The translations under genes and the position numbers were made by a program. From Paraflavitalea pollutisoli (GTDB lineage Bacteria; Bacteroidota; Bacteroidia; Chitinophagales; Chitinophagaceae), in assembly GCF_029360705.1 (NCBI RefSeq), contig NZ_JARKMX010000014.1:1-64000 (forward strand): 64,000 nucleotides of DNA. Reading direction: 5' to 3'. The notes beneath the pieces were generated by a model. It did not search any database, was not told where the DNA came from, and saw only the letters and a list, made by a program, of their open reading frames with translations. The number at the start of each line of letters is the position of its first letter. The first letter of the stretch is position 1. Of the stretch, positions 14,246 through 22,558 are shown piece after piece.

Positions 14246-16846
14246 ATGGCGAAGAATTTATTGATCGTAGAGTCCCCTGCAAAAGCGAAGACTATTGAGA
14301 AGTTCCTGGGCAAAGATTTCGAGGTAAAGAGCTGCTATGGACATATTCGTGATCTGGAAAAGGACGAGATGGGTATCGACGTTAAGAATAACTATCAACC
14401 CCGATATATAGTACCCGACGAAAAGGAAAGGGTCGTAAAAGAATTAAAGACGCTAGCCAAGAAATCTGACGAAGTGTGGCTCGCAACGGATGAGGACCGC
14501 GAAGGGGAAGCCATCAGCTGGCATTTGTGCGAGGTACTCGGACTGGACCCAGAAACTACAAAACGTATTGTATTTCATGAAATTACGAAGCCTGCCATCG
14601 TCAACGCGGTGAGCAAGCCCCGTACTGTCAACATGAACCTGGTGAATGCCCAGCAGGCTCGCCGGGTACTTGACCGTATCGTAGGTTTCGAGCTGAGCCC
14701 CGTGCTCTGGCGCAAGATGAGCATGAAGAACAACCTCAGCGCCGGCCGCGTACAGAGTGTCGCCGTTCGGCTCATCGCCGAGCGCGAAAGGGAGATCAAT
14801 GCCTTCACCGCCGTCAGCTCCTTTAAAATAGACGCACAGTTTACCGCCAAAGATACCACCGGCAAGCAGGTCGGCTTCAGTGCCGAAGGCAAGAAGTACA
14901 ACCAGGCCGAAGACGCGGAGAAATTCCTGCAAAGTTGTATCGGCGCCGATTACACGGTCACCGATATCCAGGTAAAACCCGGCAAGAAATCACCTTCTGC
15001 CCCCTTTACCACCTCCACCCTGCAGCAGGAAGCTTCCCGTAAACTGGGTTATTCAGTAAGCCGTACCATGTTGCTCGCACAAAAGCTGTACGAAAGCGGT
15101 TACATATCTTATATGCGTACCGACAGCGTCAACCTGAGCGATACCGCTATGGAGGGCATCCGCAACCAAGTGACCAGCGCCTACGGCGACCGTTACTTCC
15201 AGCCACGCAAGTACAAGAACAAGAATGAATCGGCCCAGGAAGCGCACGAAGCGATCCGCCCTACTTACATGGAGAACTCCACGGTAGACGATCCGGATAC
15301 CAAACGCCTCTATGAGCTGATCTGGAAACGCACCATGGCCAGCCAGATGGCCGACGCCGAACTGGAAAAGACCATTGCGAAGATCCTCATCTCCACCAAT
15401 AAGGAAGAGCTCACTGCCAGCGGTGAGGTGCTGAAGTTTGAAGGCTTCCTGAAAGTATACCGGGAAGACCGCGACGATGAAGACATCTCTGAAGACGAGC
15501 AAAATGAAGGCATGCTGCCCCCACTCGCCGTGAAGCAGCAATTGCCGCTGACCAATATGAAGGCTACCGAGCGCTATACACGCCCCCTGCCCCGCTACAC
15601 GGAGGCATCGCTGGTAAAGAAGCTCGAAGAGCTCGGCATCGGCCGACCTTCTACCTATGCCCCCACCATCTCTACCATCCAGAAAAGAGGGTATGTAGAG
15701 AAAAGAGATAAAGAAGGCGTACGCCGCGAATTCCGCGTGTTCCGCCTCGCCAACGACAAGATCACCAAAGTAGTCGATGCCGAGAATACCGGTGCCGAGA
15801 AATCAAAACTATTCCCTTCCGACCTGGGTCTCGTCGTGACCGACTTCCTCAAGCAATACTTCGATGACATCATGGACTACGGCTTCACCGCCCGCGTTGA
15901 AGGAGAGTTTGACGAAGTAGCTGCTGGCAAACTGAAGTGGAACCGCATGATCGACGATTTCTATATCCCGTTCAAAAAGGATGTAGACAACACCATCGAA
16001 ACGGCTGAACGCATCAAAGGCGAGCGTGAGCTGGGTGTAGATGCAGAGACCGGTAAGAAGATCGTGGCGCGTATGGGTCGTTATGGTCCCATGGTGCAGA
16101 TCGGCGATGTGAACGATGAAGAGAAACCACGTTTCGCCGCGCTGAAAAAAGACCAGAGCATCGAGACCATCACGCTCGACGAAGCGTTGGCCCTGTTCCA
16201 ACTGCCCCGCACCCTGGGTGAATACGAAGGGCAGGAAGTGGTCGTCAACATCGGCCGCTTTGGTCCGTACGTGAAGTTTGGCGAACAGTTCATCTCCATC
16301 CCCCGTGGTGAAGAGCCACTGGATGTAACGCTCGAGCGCGCGATCGAGATCATCAAAGATAAGCAGACAGCAGACGCTCCTATCGATACCTACGATAACA
16401 AACCCGTTACCAAGGGTAAAGGCCGCTTTGGTCCTTTCATCAAATGGAACGAGATGTTCATCAACGTGCCACGCCGGTACAATTTCGATGCATTGAGCGC
16501 TTCCGATATAAAAGAACTGATCGAGACCAAGATCAGCAAAGAAGCCAACCGGTACATCCAAAACTGGCCCGATGAAAAGATCGCACTCGAGAATGGCCGT
16601 TGGGGTCCCTTCATCCGATTTGGTAAAAAGATGCTGAAGCTGGGCAGAAAGGCCGACGATTCCAAATACACTGCCGAAGAAATGGCGGAAGTAAGTCTCG
16701 ACGATGTGAAGAAGATGATCGAAGCACAGGTGCCCAACGCGTTTGCGAAGAAAACCAAAGCAGCCCCTGCTAAAAAAGCAGCTGCCAAGAAATCTGCACC
16801 CGCTAAAAAAGCCGCCGCCAAAAAAGCAGCGCCGAAGAAGAAATAA
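14246..16846 (+). CDS. topA: DNA topoisomerase I (type IA)
   Basis: 866-aa enzyme that relaxes negative supercoils. The N-terminal TOPRIM domain starts MAKNLLIVESPAKAKTIEKF and has ATDEDREGEAISWH. The catalytic Tyr289 lies in YISYMRTDS. The C-terminus carries several topoisomerase C-terminal repeats (GRYGPMVQIG, GRFGPYVKFG, GRFGPFIKW, GRWGPFIRFG) in place of Cys4 zinc fingers. It ends in a Lys/Ala/Pro-rich tail of about 35 residues, probably for non-specific DNA binding. The frame extends upstream to 14135, but the promoter at 14175-14206 fixes the start. The YcxB-like gene follows after 6 nt. Confidence 0.96.
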   Translation: MAKNLLIVESPAKAKTIEKFLGKDFEVKSCYGHIRDLEKDEMGIDVKNNYQPRYIVPDEKERVVKELKTLAKKSDEVWLATDEDREGEAISWHLCEVLGLDPETTKRIVFHEITKPAIVNAVSKPRTVNMNLVNAQQARRVLDRIVGFELSPVLWRKMSMKNNLSAGRVQSVAVRLIAEREREINAFTAVSSFKIDAQFTAKDTTGKQVGFSAEGKKYNQAEDAEKFLQSCIGADYTVTDIQVKPGKKSPSAPFTTSTLQQEASRKLGYSVSRTMLLAQKLYESGYISYMRTDSVNLSDTAMEGIRNQVTSAYGDRYFQPRKYKNKNESAQEAHEAIRPTYMENSTVDDPDTKRLYELIWKRTMASQMADAELEKTIAKILISTNKEELTASGEVLKFEGFLKVYREDRDDEDISEDEQNEGMLPPLAVKQQLPLTNMKATERYTRPLPRYTEASLVKKLEELGIGRPSTYAPTISTIQKRGYVEKRDKEGVRREFRVFRLANDKITKVVDAENTGAEKSKLFPSDLGLVVTDFLKQYFDDIMDYGFTARVEGEFDEVAAGKLKWNRMIDDFYIPFKKDVDNTIETAERIKGERELGVDAETGKKIVARMGRYGPMVQIGDVNDEEKPRFAALKKDQSIETITLDEALALFQLPRTLGEYEGQEVVVNIGRFGPYVKFGEQFISIPRGEEPLDVTLERAIEIIKDKQTADAPIDTYDNKPVTKGKGRFGPFIKWNEMFINVPRRYNFDALSASDIKELIETKISKEANRYIQNWPDEKIALENGRWGPFIRFGKKMLKLGRKADDSKYTAEEMAEVSLDDVKKMIEAQVPNAFAKKTKAAPAKKAAAKKSAPAKKAAAKKAAPKKK

Positions 16847-16852
16847 ACACGG

Positions 16853-17404
16853 ATGCTGGTACTGAAATACCATCTTACCGAAGAAGAATACTTCGATTAT
16901 AACTATTACACCGCCTGGGCTTCACCGGAGAAGAAAGGCTACAGGGTCCGCTATTACTTACGTGTATTTGTATTATACGCAGTAGTAGCGGGCCTTTTCA
17001 TTTACAGCCGTCATAACCAGCAATGGCTGTGGGACCTCATCGTTTTCGGCATCATTGCACTCATTTACTTTCTGCTGGTGCCCTGGCTTATCCGCAAATC
17101 AATCGACCGGCGTGTGAAAGACACCTTACGCCAAACAGAAAATCAGCATATCCTGAATGCAGCAGAAGTAACCTTTATGGAATCGGGCATCATCGACAAG
17201 GACGAATCCTCCGAATCGAAATACGCCTGGGATGCCATCGTGCGAAAAGGAGAAACGCCATTGTGTTATTACCTGTATACTAACTCTTATCATGCCATCG
17301 TTATTCCCCGGAGGGCTGTACAAAACCCGGCCGACAGGAAGGAACTGGAACGAATATTCGATACTTACCTGCCACTTACTTCAGAATTCGGAACAGAAGA
17401 ATAA
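16853..17404 (+). CDS. YcxB-like membrane protein
   Basis: 183-aa protein with two membrane helices (VFVLYAVVAGLFIYS and LIVFGIIALIYFLLVPWLI) followed by a soluble C-terminal domain with SGIIDKDESSESKYAWDAIVRK and NSYHAIVIPRRA, the usual pattern of the YcxB-like domain. The function is unknown. It starts 6 nt after topA on the same strand, so co-transcription is likely. Length and layout are normal for such proteins. Confidence 0.7.
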   Translation: MLVLKYHLTEEEYFDYNYYTAWASPEKKGYRVRYYLRVFVLYAVVAGLFIYSRHNQQWLWDLIVFGIIALIYFLLVPWLIRKSIDRRVKDTLRQTENQHILNAAEVTFMESGIIDKDESSESKYAWDAIVRKGETPLCYYLYTNSYHAIVIPRRAVQNPADRKELERIFDTYLPLTSEFGTEE

Positions 17405-17499
17405 CTTTGTAGAGCCGCTACCGTTTACAGCTACAACGCAGCCCGGACGGCTGTTTGCATTCCAAAACAGTTGTCCCTGACCGACTTGTAGCATTCCCA

Positions 17500-17530
17500 T
17501 TTGTGGATTTGTGGAAAACATTTTCATTTG
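17500..17530 (+). promoter_or_regulatory. Possible Bacteroidota-type promoter
   Basis: TTTG (17500-17503), 19 nt, TTCATTTG (17523-17530), one mismatch from TAnnTTTG. It would serve the SirB1-like gene with a leader of about 60 nt. Confidence 0.35.
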
Positions 17531-17598
17531 TAATCCTACAGTTTACCCGAAATTGACTGCCATATCTGATGTGTTGGACACTGAAGTAACTGCAAATC

Positions 17599-18513
17599 AT
17601 GGAAGAAACTAAGGAAATATCGGCGCTGTTTCACCTGTTGGACGATCCTGACACTGAGGTATACCAAGCGGTATCTACCCGCATCATCGACTTTGGAAAA
17701 GGAATTATTCCCAACCTCGAGAACCTCTGGGAAAACACCATCAGCGAAGAAATACAGGAAAGGATCGAGCAATTGATCCACCGCCTCCACCTGCGCGATC
17801 TTTCGGAAGAAGTTTCCCTCTGGAACAACAATACCCACCAGGACTTACTGACCGGCGCGCTGCTTGCCGCCCGTTTTCAATATCCCGAATTGGCTACCGC
17901 ACAGGTATTTCAGGAAGTAGAAAAGCTGCGCCGCAATATCTGGCTTGAGCTCAACAACTACCTCACCCCCCTGGAGCAGGTCAACGTGCTCACCAGCATC
18001 CTGTACAATTACTACAGCCTGCGTGGTGCAGAAGTGGGCTACCAGCATCCCGAAGAGTTCCTGATCAACAAACAGCTCGAAAGCAAAAGAGGTAATGCCA
18101 TTGCCAATGGTATCCTCTATCTCATAGTAAGCGAACTGCTCGATGTGCCTATCCGGGCCATCAACATTCCCCGCCAGTTCGTACTCGCCTACTTCAAGAC
18201 CGATTACGACTTCCACCGGCATACGACCGACATGCTGTACCGGGCCGAGTTCTTCATCGACCCCATGAGTGGGCAGGTATTTACCCATAAAGATGTAGAA
18301 AACTACTTCAAGCGGATCAATGTGCCGCCCGTACCTTCCTATTTCAAGCCCTTGTCGAACAAGCGGGTCATCCAGATCCTGCTTGAAGAATTTGCCAAAT
18401 GCTTCGACACCGACAAGACCCGTTACAAACAACAGGAACTCGTTGGACTGGCCGAGCTGATCGTGGAAGAACCGCCAACACCACCTCCCGCCCCGGAAGG
18501 TCCACCCGTGTAA
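17599..18513 (+). CDS. SirB1-like transglutaminase-fold protein
   Basis: 304-aa protein. The N-terminal part contains HEAT-like helices (VYQAVSTRIIDFGKGIIPNLENLW). The central and C-terminal part matches the SirB1/transglutaminase-like family: LTPLEQVNVLTSILYNYYSLRGAE, then NAIANGILYLIVSELLDVPIRAINIPRQFVLAYF and YRAEFFIDPMSGQVFTHKD. The exact biochemical role of the family is unsettled. The tail (EEPPTPPPAPEGPPV) is Pro-rich and probably disordered. Monocistronic, with its own likely promoter. Confidence 0.75.
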   Translation: MEETKEISALFHLLDDPDTEVYQAVSTRIIDFGKGIIPNLENLWENTISEEIQERIEQLIHRLHLRDLSEEVSLWNNNTHQDLLTGALLAARFQYPELATAQVFQEVEKLRRNIWLELNNYLTPLEQVNVLTSILYNYYSLRGAEVGYQHPEEFLINKQLESKRGNAIANGILYLIVSELLDVPIRAINIPRQFVLAYFKTDYDFHRHTTDMLYRAEFFIDPMSGQVFTHKDVENYFKRINVPPVPSYFKPLSNKRVIQILLEEFAKCFDTDKTRYKQQELVGLAELIVEEPPTPPPAPEGPPV

Positions 18514-18626
18514 TGAACGGATGGCTTCATGGCTATTGCCATTCAACAACGTTTGTTTGACCATACGTTGCAGCCTTGCTATACAGAAGCTGCATGAATT
18601 ACCTATTGGTCTGTGTGACCATGCTC

Positions 18627-18706
18627 CCTGCATTGCCTCGTGCCTGTATCCCCTCGTTGCCTGTATTCCCTTGTTTGCCTCTGTGCCTTGTTGCCTGGTT
18701 GCCTTT
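18627..18706. repeat. Degenerate TTGCCT-type short repeats
   Basis: The 299-nt gap before dps contains about six to eight loosely spaced copies of (T/G)TGCCT separated by 5-12 pyrimidine-rich bases. No exact unit length or conserved spacer is seen, so this is low-complexity DNA and not a CRISPR array. Confidence 0.4.
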
Positions 18707-18812
18707 CTTCCCCGCAGGCATCGGATTTGCAGCCATGCCATCCACGAATGCTGTACAACCTACCGACAGTATCTATTGCATAACACTGCATTAACAAACC
18801 AAATCATAAAGT

Positions 18813-19283
18813 ATGAAAGCCAATATTGGTCTGACCGAAAAACATGCCCAGGATGTGGCCCTGATCTTAAACAAGGTACTGGCCGATGAGATGATCATCT
18901 ACTCCAAGACCCGCAATTACCATTGGAACTACGAAGGCGACAATTTCATGGAAATGCATAAATTCTATGAAGGACAATACGAAGAACTGGCGGAGGATAT
19001 CGATGAAGTCGCAGAGCGTATTCGTAAGATCGGGCATTATGCAGAAGGCCGGCTGAAAGAATACGTGAAGCTTTCCGATCTGGAAGAGGATGCCCCCACC
19101 AACGATCAACAAAAACAGGTGAAGAACCTGCTCGATGACCACGAAACCATGACGCGGTACCTGCGTGAGCAGATCGATATCGTCGACAACAAACTCAAGG
19201 ATGCCGGCACCACCGACTTCCTGACAGGGCTCCTGCAAAAACACGAAAAATGGGCGTGGATGCTCCGCGCTTACCTCAAGTAA
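18813..19283 (+). CDS. dps: Dps family DNA-protection / iron-storage protein
   Basis: 156-aa ferritin-like protein. Dps forms 12-mers that oxidise Fe(II) with peroxide and protect DNA. The ferroxidase pattern is KTRNYHWNYEGDNFMEMHKF followed by YEELAEDIDEVAERIRKIG, which supplies the His, Asp and Glu ligands across the dimer interface. The length is normal. The Lys-rich DNA-binding tail of E. coli Dps is absent: the protein starts MKANIGLTEKHAQDVALILN. Peroxide or starvation control is typical but no operator was identified. A weak hairpin follows the gene. Confidence 0.92.
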   Translation: MKANIGLTEKHAQDVALILNKVLADEMIIYSKTRNYHWNYEGDNFMEMHKFYEGQYEELAEDIDEVAERIRKIGHYAEGRLKEYVKLSDLEEDAPTNDQQKQVKNLLDDHETMTRYLREQIDIVDNKLKDAGTTDFLTGLLQKHEKWAWMLRAYLK

Positions 19284-19326
19284 GAAAATCTTTCCCGAAT
19301 TATATACCGAGGCGGATTGTGCGCAG

Positions 19327-19361
19327 GCGGATAGTGACCGCAACGGGCAGTCCGCTTTTTT
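19327..19361 (+). terminator. Weak hairpin terminator after dps
   Basis: GCGGA (19327-19331) pairs with TCCGC (19351-19355) across a long loop and is followed by six T. The stem is short, so confidence is modest. Confidence 0.35.
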
Positions 19362-19381
19362 ACACAGGTAAACCGCGCCCC

Positions 19382-20149
19382 TTAAAACCGGGCTGAGAGC
19401 AAGATCCTCCTGAAAGGATAGAAGATCGGCCTGTCGGGAAAATAGGCCGCAATGCGCGCCTTGAAGTCCGCCACAAAGGGTGCCTTCAATTCCTCCGGCA
19501 ACGCCTCCATATAGGGGATCATGCCCGTAGCAGCGACAAAATTGAAGACCTCTTCTGTCTCCTCCACGATCAACGGATAGATCTTCTCCAGCGCAGTAAT
19601 ATTTGTACCGCCATGTCGAAACAACAACTGCGCATAGCGATCGGTATCCAATACCGGCGACGTTCTTTTGAAACCCTTCAGCGCCTGTTCATATGGCGCA
19701 CTGGCGGCGGTCTGCAACAACAACCGGTTGGCAATATTATGGTGCTGGGCAGGCATCTGCACCACCAGTTGTCCACCGGGTTTGATCTTGTCGATCACAG
19801 CAGGAAACAGCCATTCATGGTCGGGTACCCATTGCAGAGCAGCATTGGAGAAGATCAGGTCCCATTGTCCCGGCAGCGCCAGCTGATCCTGAATACTACG
19901 TACAACGAAGCTCAACCCATCCCGCGTAAATGTACCAGCCTCCTGCAACATCTCCGCCGAATTATCGACCCCTACAACAGTGGCATCCGGCAAGCGATCT
20001 GCCAGGTGCCGCGTCAGCTCGCCAGTACCACAGCCCAGATCAATGACCGATAGACCAGGCTTTACATCCTGTACCAATTGCAAGGCATCGAAGAAAGGCG
20101 CACTGCGCTCCCTTTTGAAATGACCATACTTGACCGGATCCCAGGGCAT
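19382..20149 (-). CDS. tam: SAM-dependent methyltransferase, trans-aconitate 2-methyltransferase-like
   Basis: 255-aa class I methyltransferase starting MPWDPVKYGHFKRERSAPFF. The SAM-binding motif I is VIDLGCGTGELTRHLA, with VVGVDNSAEML as motif II and WDLIFSNAALQWVPDHEWLFP as the post-I motif. The WDPxxYxxFxxER start and the ALQW(V/L)PDH block are typical of Tam, which methylates trans-aconitate to protect the citrate cycle. The reading frame extends upstream to 20353 but runs over the stop region of the LytTR gene and has no conserved content. It lies 88 nt downstream of that gene on the same strand. Confidence 0.8.
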   Translation of the reverse strand: MPWDPVKYGHFKRERSAPFFDALQLVQDVKPGLSVIDLGCGTGELTRHLADRLPDATVVGVDNSAEMLQEAGTFTRDGLSFVVRSIQDQLALPGQWDLIFSNAALQWVPDHEWLFPAVIDKIKPGGQLVVQMPAQHHNIANRLLLQTAASAPYEQALKGFKRTSPVLDTDRYAQLLFRHGGTNITALEKIYPLIVEETEEVFNFVAATGMIPYMEALPEELKAPFVADFKARIAAYFPDRPIFYPFRRILLSARF

Positions 20150-20237
20150 AGACAATGGATTTGATGAAGAACCTGCAAGGTACACATTCTCCGAGGCACA
20201 ACTTTTAACAGCCCAGTACCCGCATGACGGCTTCCCG

Positions 20238-20966
20238 TTATTGACGACCGATGGGCAATTCTTCGGTACCGATCTCGATGGTGGCGGCGGTAAACGCCCT
20301 GATCTTATCGATCGCGATGATATACGACCGGTGATTGCGGAGAAATAGTTCATCCGGTAGTTTCTCTTCGAGGTAAGTGATACGCTGGTAGGTAATGATG
20401 TCTTTATCGGCCGTTTTCACCCGCACATAGTCGCGCAGACTTTCCATATACAGGATATCCTTGAGCAAGACTTTCACCATCTTTTTATCAGCCTTGAGAT
20501 AGATGAATGGATCGGGCGCCAATGCAGGTCCTGTACCGGTAATCAAGGCCGGTAACGTACCTGAGGCCGGTGGTGCAGTAGGCGTGCCATGACCAGTAGG
20601 AATAGCGGGAAGCTGGTAATACTTGTGGATGGCTGCCAGAAAACGATTGAAAGGTATCGGCTTCACCAGGTAGTGGATGACCTCCAGTTCAAAGCCTTCC
20701 ACCGCATAATCGCGGTAAGCGGTGGTAATGATCACCGCCGGACGCTTCGGCAGGCTACGCAACAGGTCGATGCCTGTGAGGCGGGGCATCTGAATATCGA
20801 GCAACATGATATCCACCTTGTGTTGTTGCAGAAAATGAAAGGCTTCCAGCGCATTGTTGCATCGGCCTTCCAACGACAGGGTATCCAATTGGCGGATGTA
20901 TTGCTCCACCACATCGCCCGCCAGGGGTTCATCGTCTACAATAAGGCATTTGATCGTGTGTTCCAT
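20238..20966 (-). CDS. LytTR response regulator, C-terminally truncated by a stop codon
   Basis: 242-aa response regulator. The receiver domain has acidic residues Asp11/Asp12, phospho-acceptor Asp57 (IMLLDIQMP) and the signalling T/Y-K pattern (TTAYRDYAVEGFE, HYLVKPI). A Pro/Thr/Ala-rich linker (about 121-150) leads into a LytTR DNA-binding domain (FIYLKADKKMVKVLLKDILYMES, LFLRNHRSYIIAIDKI). The protein ends ELPIGRQ. The TAA at 20240-20238 stands where family members have Tyr, and the next 10 codons in the same frame (REAVMRVLGC) complete the usual LytTR end before a second stop at 20207-20205. The gene overlaps the kinase gene by one base. Confidence 0.85.
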   Translation of the reverse strand: MEHTIKCLIVDDEPLAGDVVEQYIRQLDTLSLEGRCNNALEAFHFLQQHKVDIMLLDIQMPRLTGIDLLRSLPKRPAVIITTAYRDYAVEGFELEVIHYLVKPIPFNRFLAAIHKYYQLPAIPTGHGTPTAPPASGTLPALITGTGPALAPDPFIYLKADKKMVKVLLKDILYMESLRDYVRVKTADKDIITYQRITYLEEKLPDELFLRNHRSYIIAIDKIRAFTAATIEIGTEELPIGRQ

Positions 20967-22036
20967 CAGGCATCAGATAAATGAATGGTAAGATCGGCCG
21001 TATGGCGGCCTGCTTCCTGCAGCAGTACCAGTTCGTGCTGACCGTTATACAACAGGTGAAGCCGTCTTCTTACATTTTGCAAACCAATACCCGTCTGCTC
21101 CCGGCGAATAGTCCCGGCATCGGGCAGTTGATCGCTACAACTATTCTCCACCTTCAGCTGCAACCGGCCTTCTTTCAATTTAATATCGATCGTGATCCAC
21201 ACCTGCCCGGTCTCATCGCTGACGCCGTGCTTAAAAGCGTTTTCGACGAAAGGGATCAATAACAAGGGCGCTACACCGATCTGCGTCGTATCGCCCGACA
21301 CATTCAGCGAAACCTCCAATCGCTGGCCATACCGCAGTTTTTTCAGTTCGATGTAGTTACGGATATGCTGTAGTTCCTTTTCCAGCGAAGTGCGCCCCGC
21401 CTGGGCATCGTACAACATATAGCTCATCAGGTCCGACAATTTCAGCACGACGGCAGGTGCCACGGGCGATTGCTGCAAGGTAAGCGAATAGAGATTATTG
21501 AGTGTATTGAACAAAAAATGGGGCTGTACCTGTGCACGCAGGTAATTCAGTTCCGACCGCAAACGGTCTTTTTCAATCGCCTGCTGTTGTTGCTGCTGGC
21601 CATACCATTGTTGCAGGATACGGACGAAAAGGGTAAACAACAAGATCGGCCCCAGCAGCCAGATCATGCTTTTGAACAACATGTACCAGACAAAGATGGC
21701 TTCGGGGTGGGTAGTATCGGCCATGAAATCAGGTTCCAGCACCCGTTCCAGGAGATAGCGATTAAGTACCGAGCAAACCAGCAATAAACTGATTGCTGCC
21801 AGCACATAACCTACGTAACGCCCACGCGCAAAAAAGCGCGGGTACAATACGTATAAGTTGAAGTAAGCGACGACCAGCGTACCGGGCAACCGGAAAAGTT
21901 CATAGAGGAAGTTTTCCCACAACTCATCGTCACCCAGGTGCATGCCGGTATACAAAAGGATATAGGCTACCCAAAACAGACAATGGGTCAATAAGCGGGA
22001 ACGGCATAGATAGAAGTTGATAACATTTCCTTGCAT
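20966..22036 (-). CDS. LytS/YpdA-type sensor histidine kinase
   Basis: 356-aa membrane kinase. The N-terminus has four membrane helices (residues about 15-35, 50-66, 74-93 and 115-142). The His_kinase domain carries the phospho-acceptor motif QVQPHFLFNTLNNLYSL, an N-box (LLLIPFVENAFKHG) and a G-box (QTGIGLQNVRRRL). It phosphorylates the LytTR regulator encoded immediately downstream, with overlapping stop and start (TGATG). A Gln-rich stretch (GQQQQQQA) precedes the kinase domain. The signal is unknown. The divergent neighbour is a truncated outer membrane protein gene, a possible original target. Confidence 0.9.
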   Translation of the reverse strand: MQGNVINFYLCRSRLLTHCLFWVAYILLYTGMHLGDDELWENFLYELFRLPGTLVVAYFNLYVLYPRFFARGRYVGYVLAAISLLLVCSVLNRYLLERVLEPDFMADTTHPEAIFVWYMLFKSMIWLLGPILLFTLFVRILQQWYGQQQQQQAIEKDRLRSELNYLRAQVQPHFLFNTLNNLYSLTLQQSPVAPAVVLKLSDLMSYMLYDAQAGRTSLEKELQHIRNYIELKKLRYGQRLEVSLNVSGDTTQIGVAPLLLIPFVENAFKHGVSDETGQVWITIDIKLKEGRLQLKVENSCSDQLPDAGTIRREQTGIGLQNVRRRLHLLYNGQHELVLLQEAGRHTADLTIHLSDA

Positions 22037-22268
22037 GCGTACAGGTTGATCTCCTACCGGGTGATATAAAACCTCAAATTAGGGATTAGGTGGCTTTGCA
22101 GGTTGACTTTTTAGACAAACTCCCCGCCAGGTTCCCGATACAACCATTTGGCGCCTGCCGGCATGTTAGGAGGTCTGCAACCGCTGTATACCGGTGCATT
22201 TACGTCGATCGACGAGATGTCGGCAAAACGGGGCTGCCTTGTACTTCTTTTGTTGAAAATCAGGTCCC

Positions 22269-22553
22269 GTGAAGCATTCAATCCCTATCATTCGCCTGCT
22301 CCCTGCCCTGTTGGCACTCCTGGCTGTTGAAGATACCCTGGCGCAATCGCGCCAGTCTGCCGATACGATGGGTATCCGCAAAAACGATACGCTGCAGACG
22401 GTGACCGTCACCGGTCGCAAGCCAATGATCGAACGCCGTACCGATCGCATCATCCTTCCTGTAGAATCGATGATGGCATCCGCCGGTGGTACTGCCTGGG
22501 AGGTGCCCTCGGCCCGGAACAGTGGCGAAGAAAGAAACAGGCTGGGTGACTGA
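22269..22553 (+). pseudogene. Truncated outer-membrane beta-barrel family protein
   Basis: The N-terminal 80 residues look like an outer membrane beta-barrel / TonB-dependent receptor-like protein: a signal peptide (LLPALLALLAVEDTLAQ), then DTLQTVTVTGRKPMIERRTD and RIILPVESMMASAGGTAWEV, which in family members continues into the plug region. Here homology stops after TAWEV and the frame ends 17 codons later, directly against the convergent serine hydrolase gene. Family members are many hundred residues long, so this is a 5' remnant left by a deletion. The start is a GTG. Confidence 0.75.
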
Positions 22554-22558
22554 CAGCG

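Noticed and set aside
15809-16873. 354-aa minus-strand frame
   Set aside because: Opposite topA, low-complexity and aromatic-rich with no family. The frame comes from the Lys/Ala-rich repeats of topA.
18627-18706. TTGCCT repeats as a CRISPR array
   Set aside because: Units are too short and irregular, there are no unique equal-length spacers, and no cas genes are nearby.
17845-18741. 298-aa minus-strand frame
   Set aside because: It is the reverse of the SirB1-like gene plus the degenerate TTGCCT region, with no domain of its own.
22269-22553. A complete small secreted protein
   Set aside because: Its sequence follows a known large receptor-like protein up to TAWEV and then diverges, so truncation is a simpler reading than a separate short gene.
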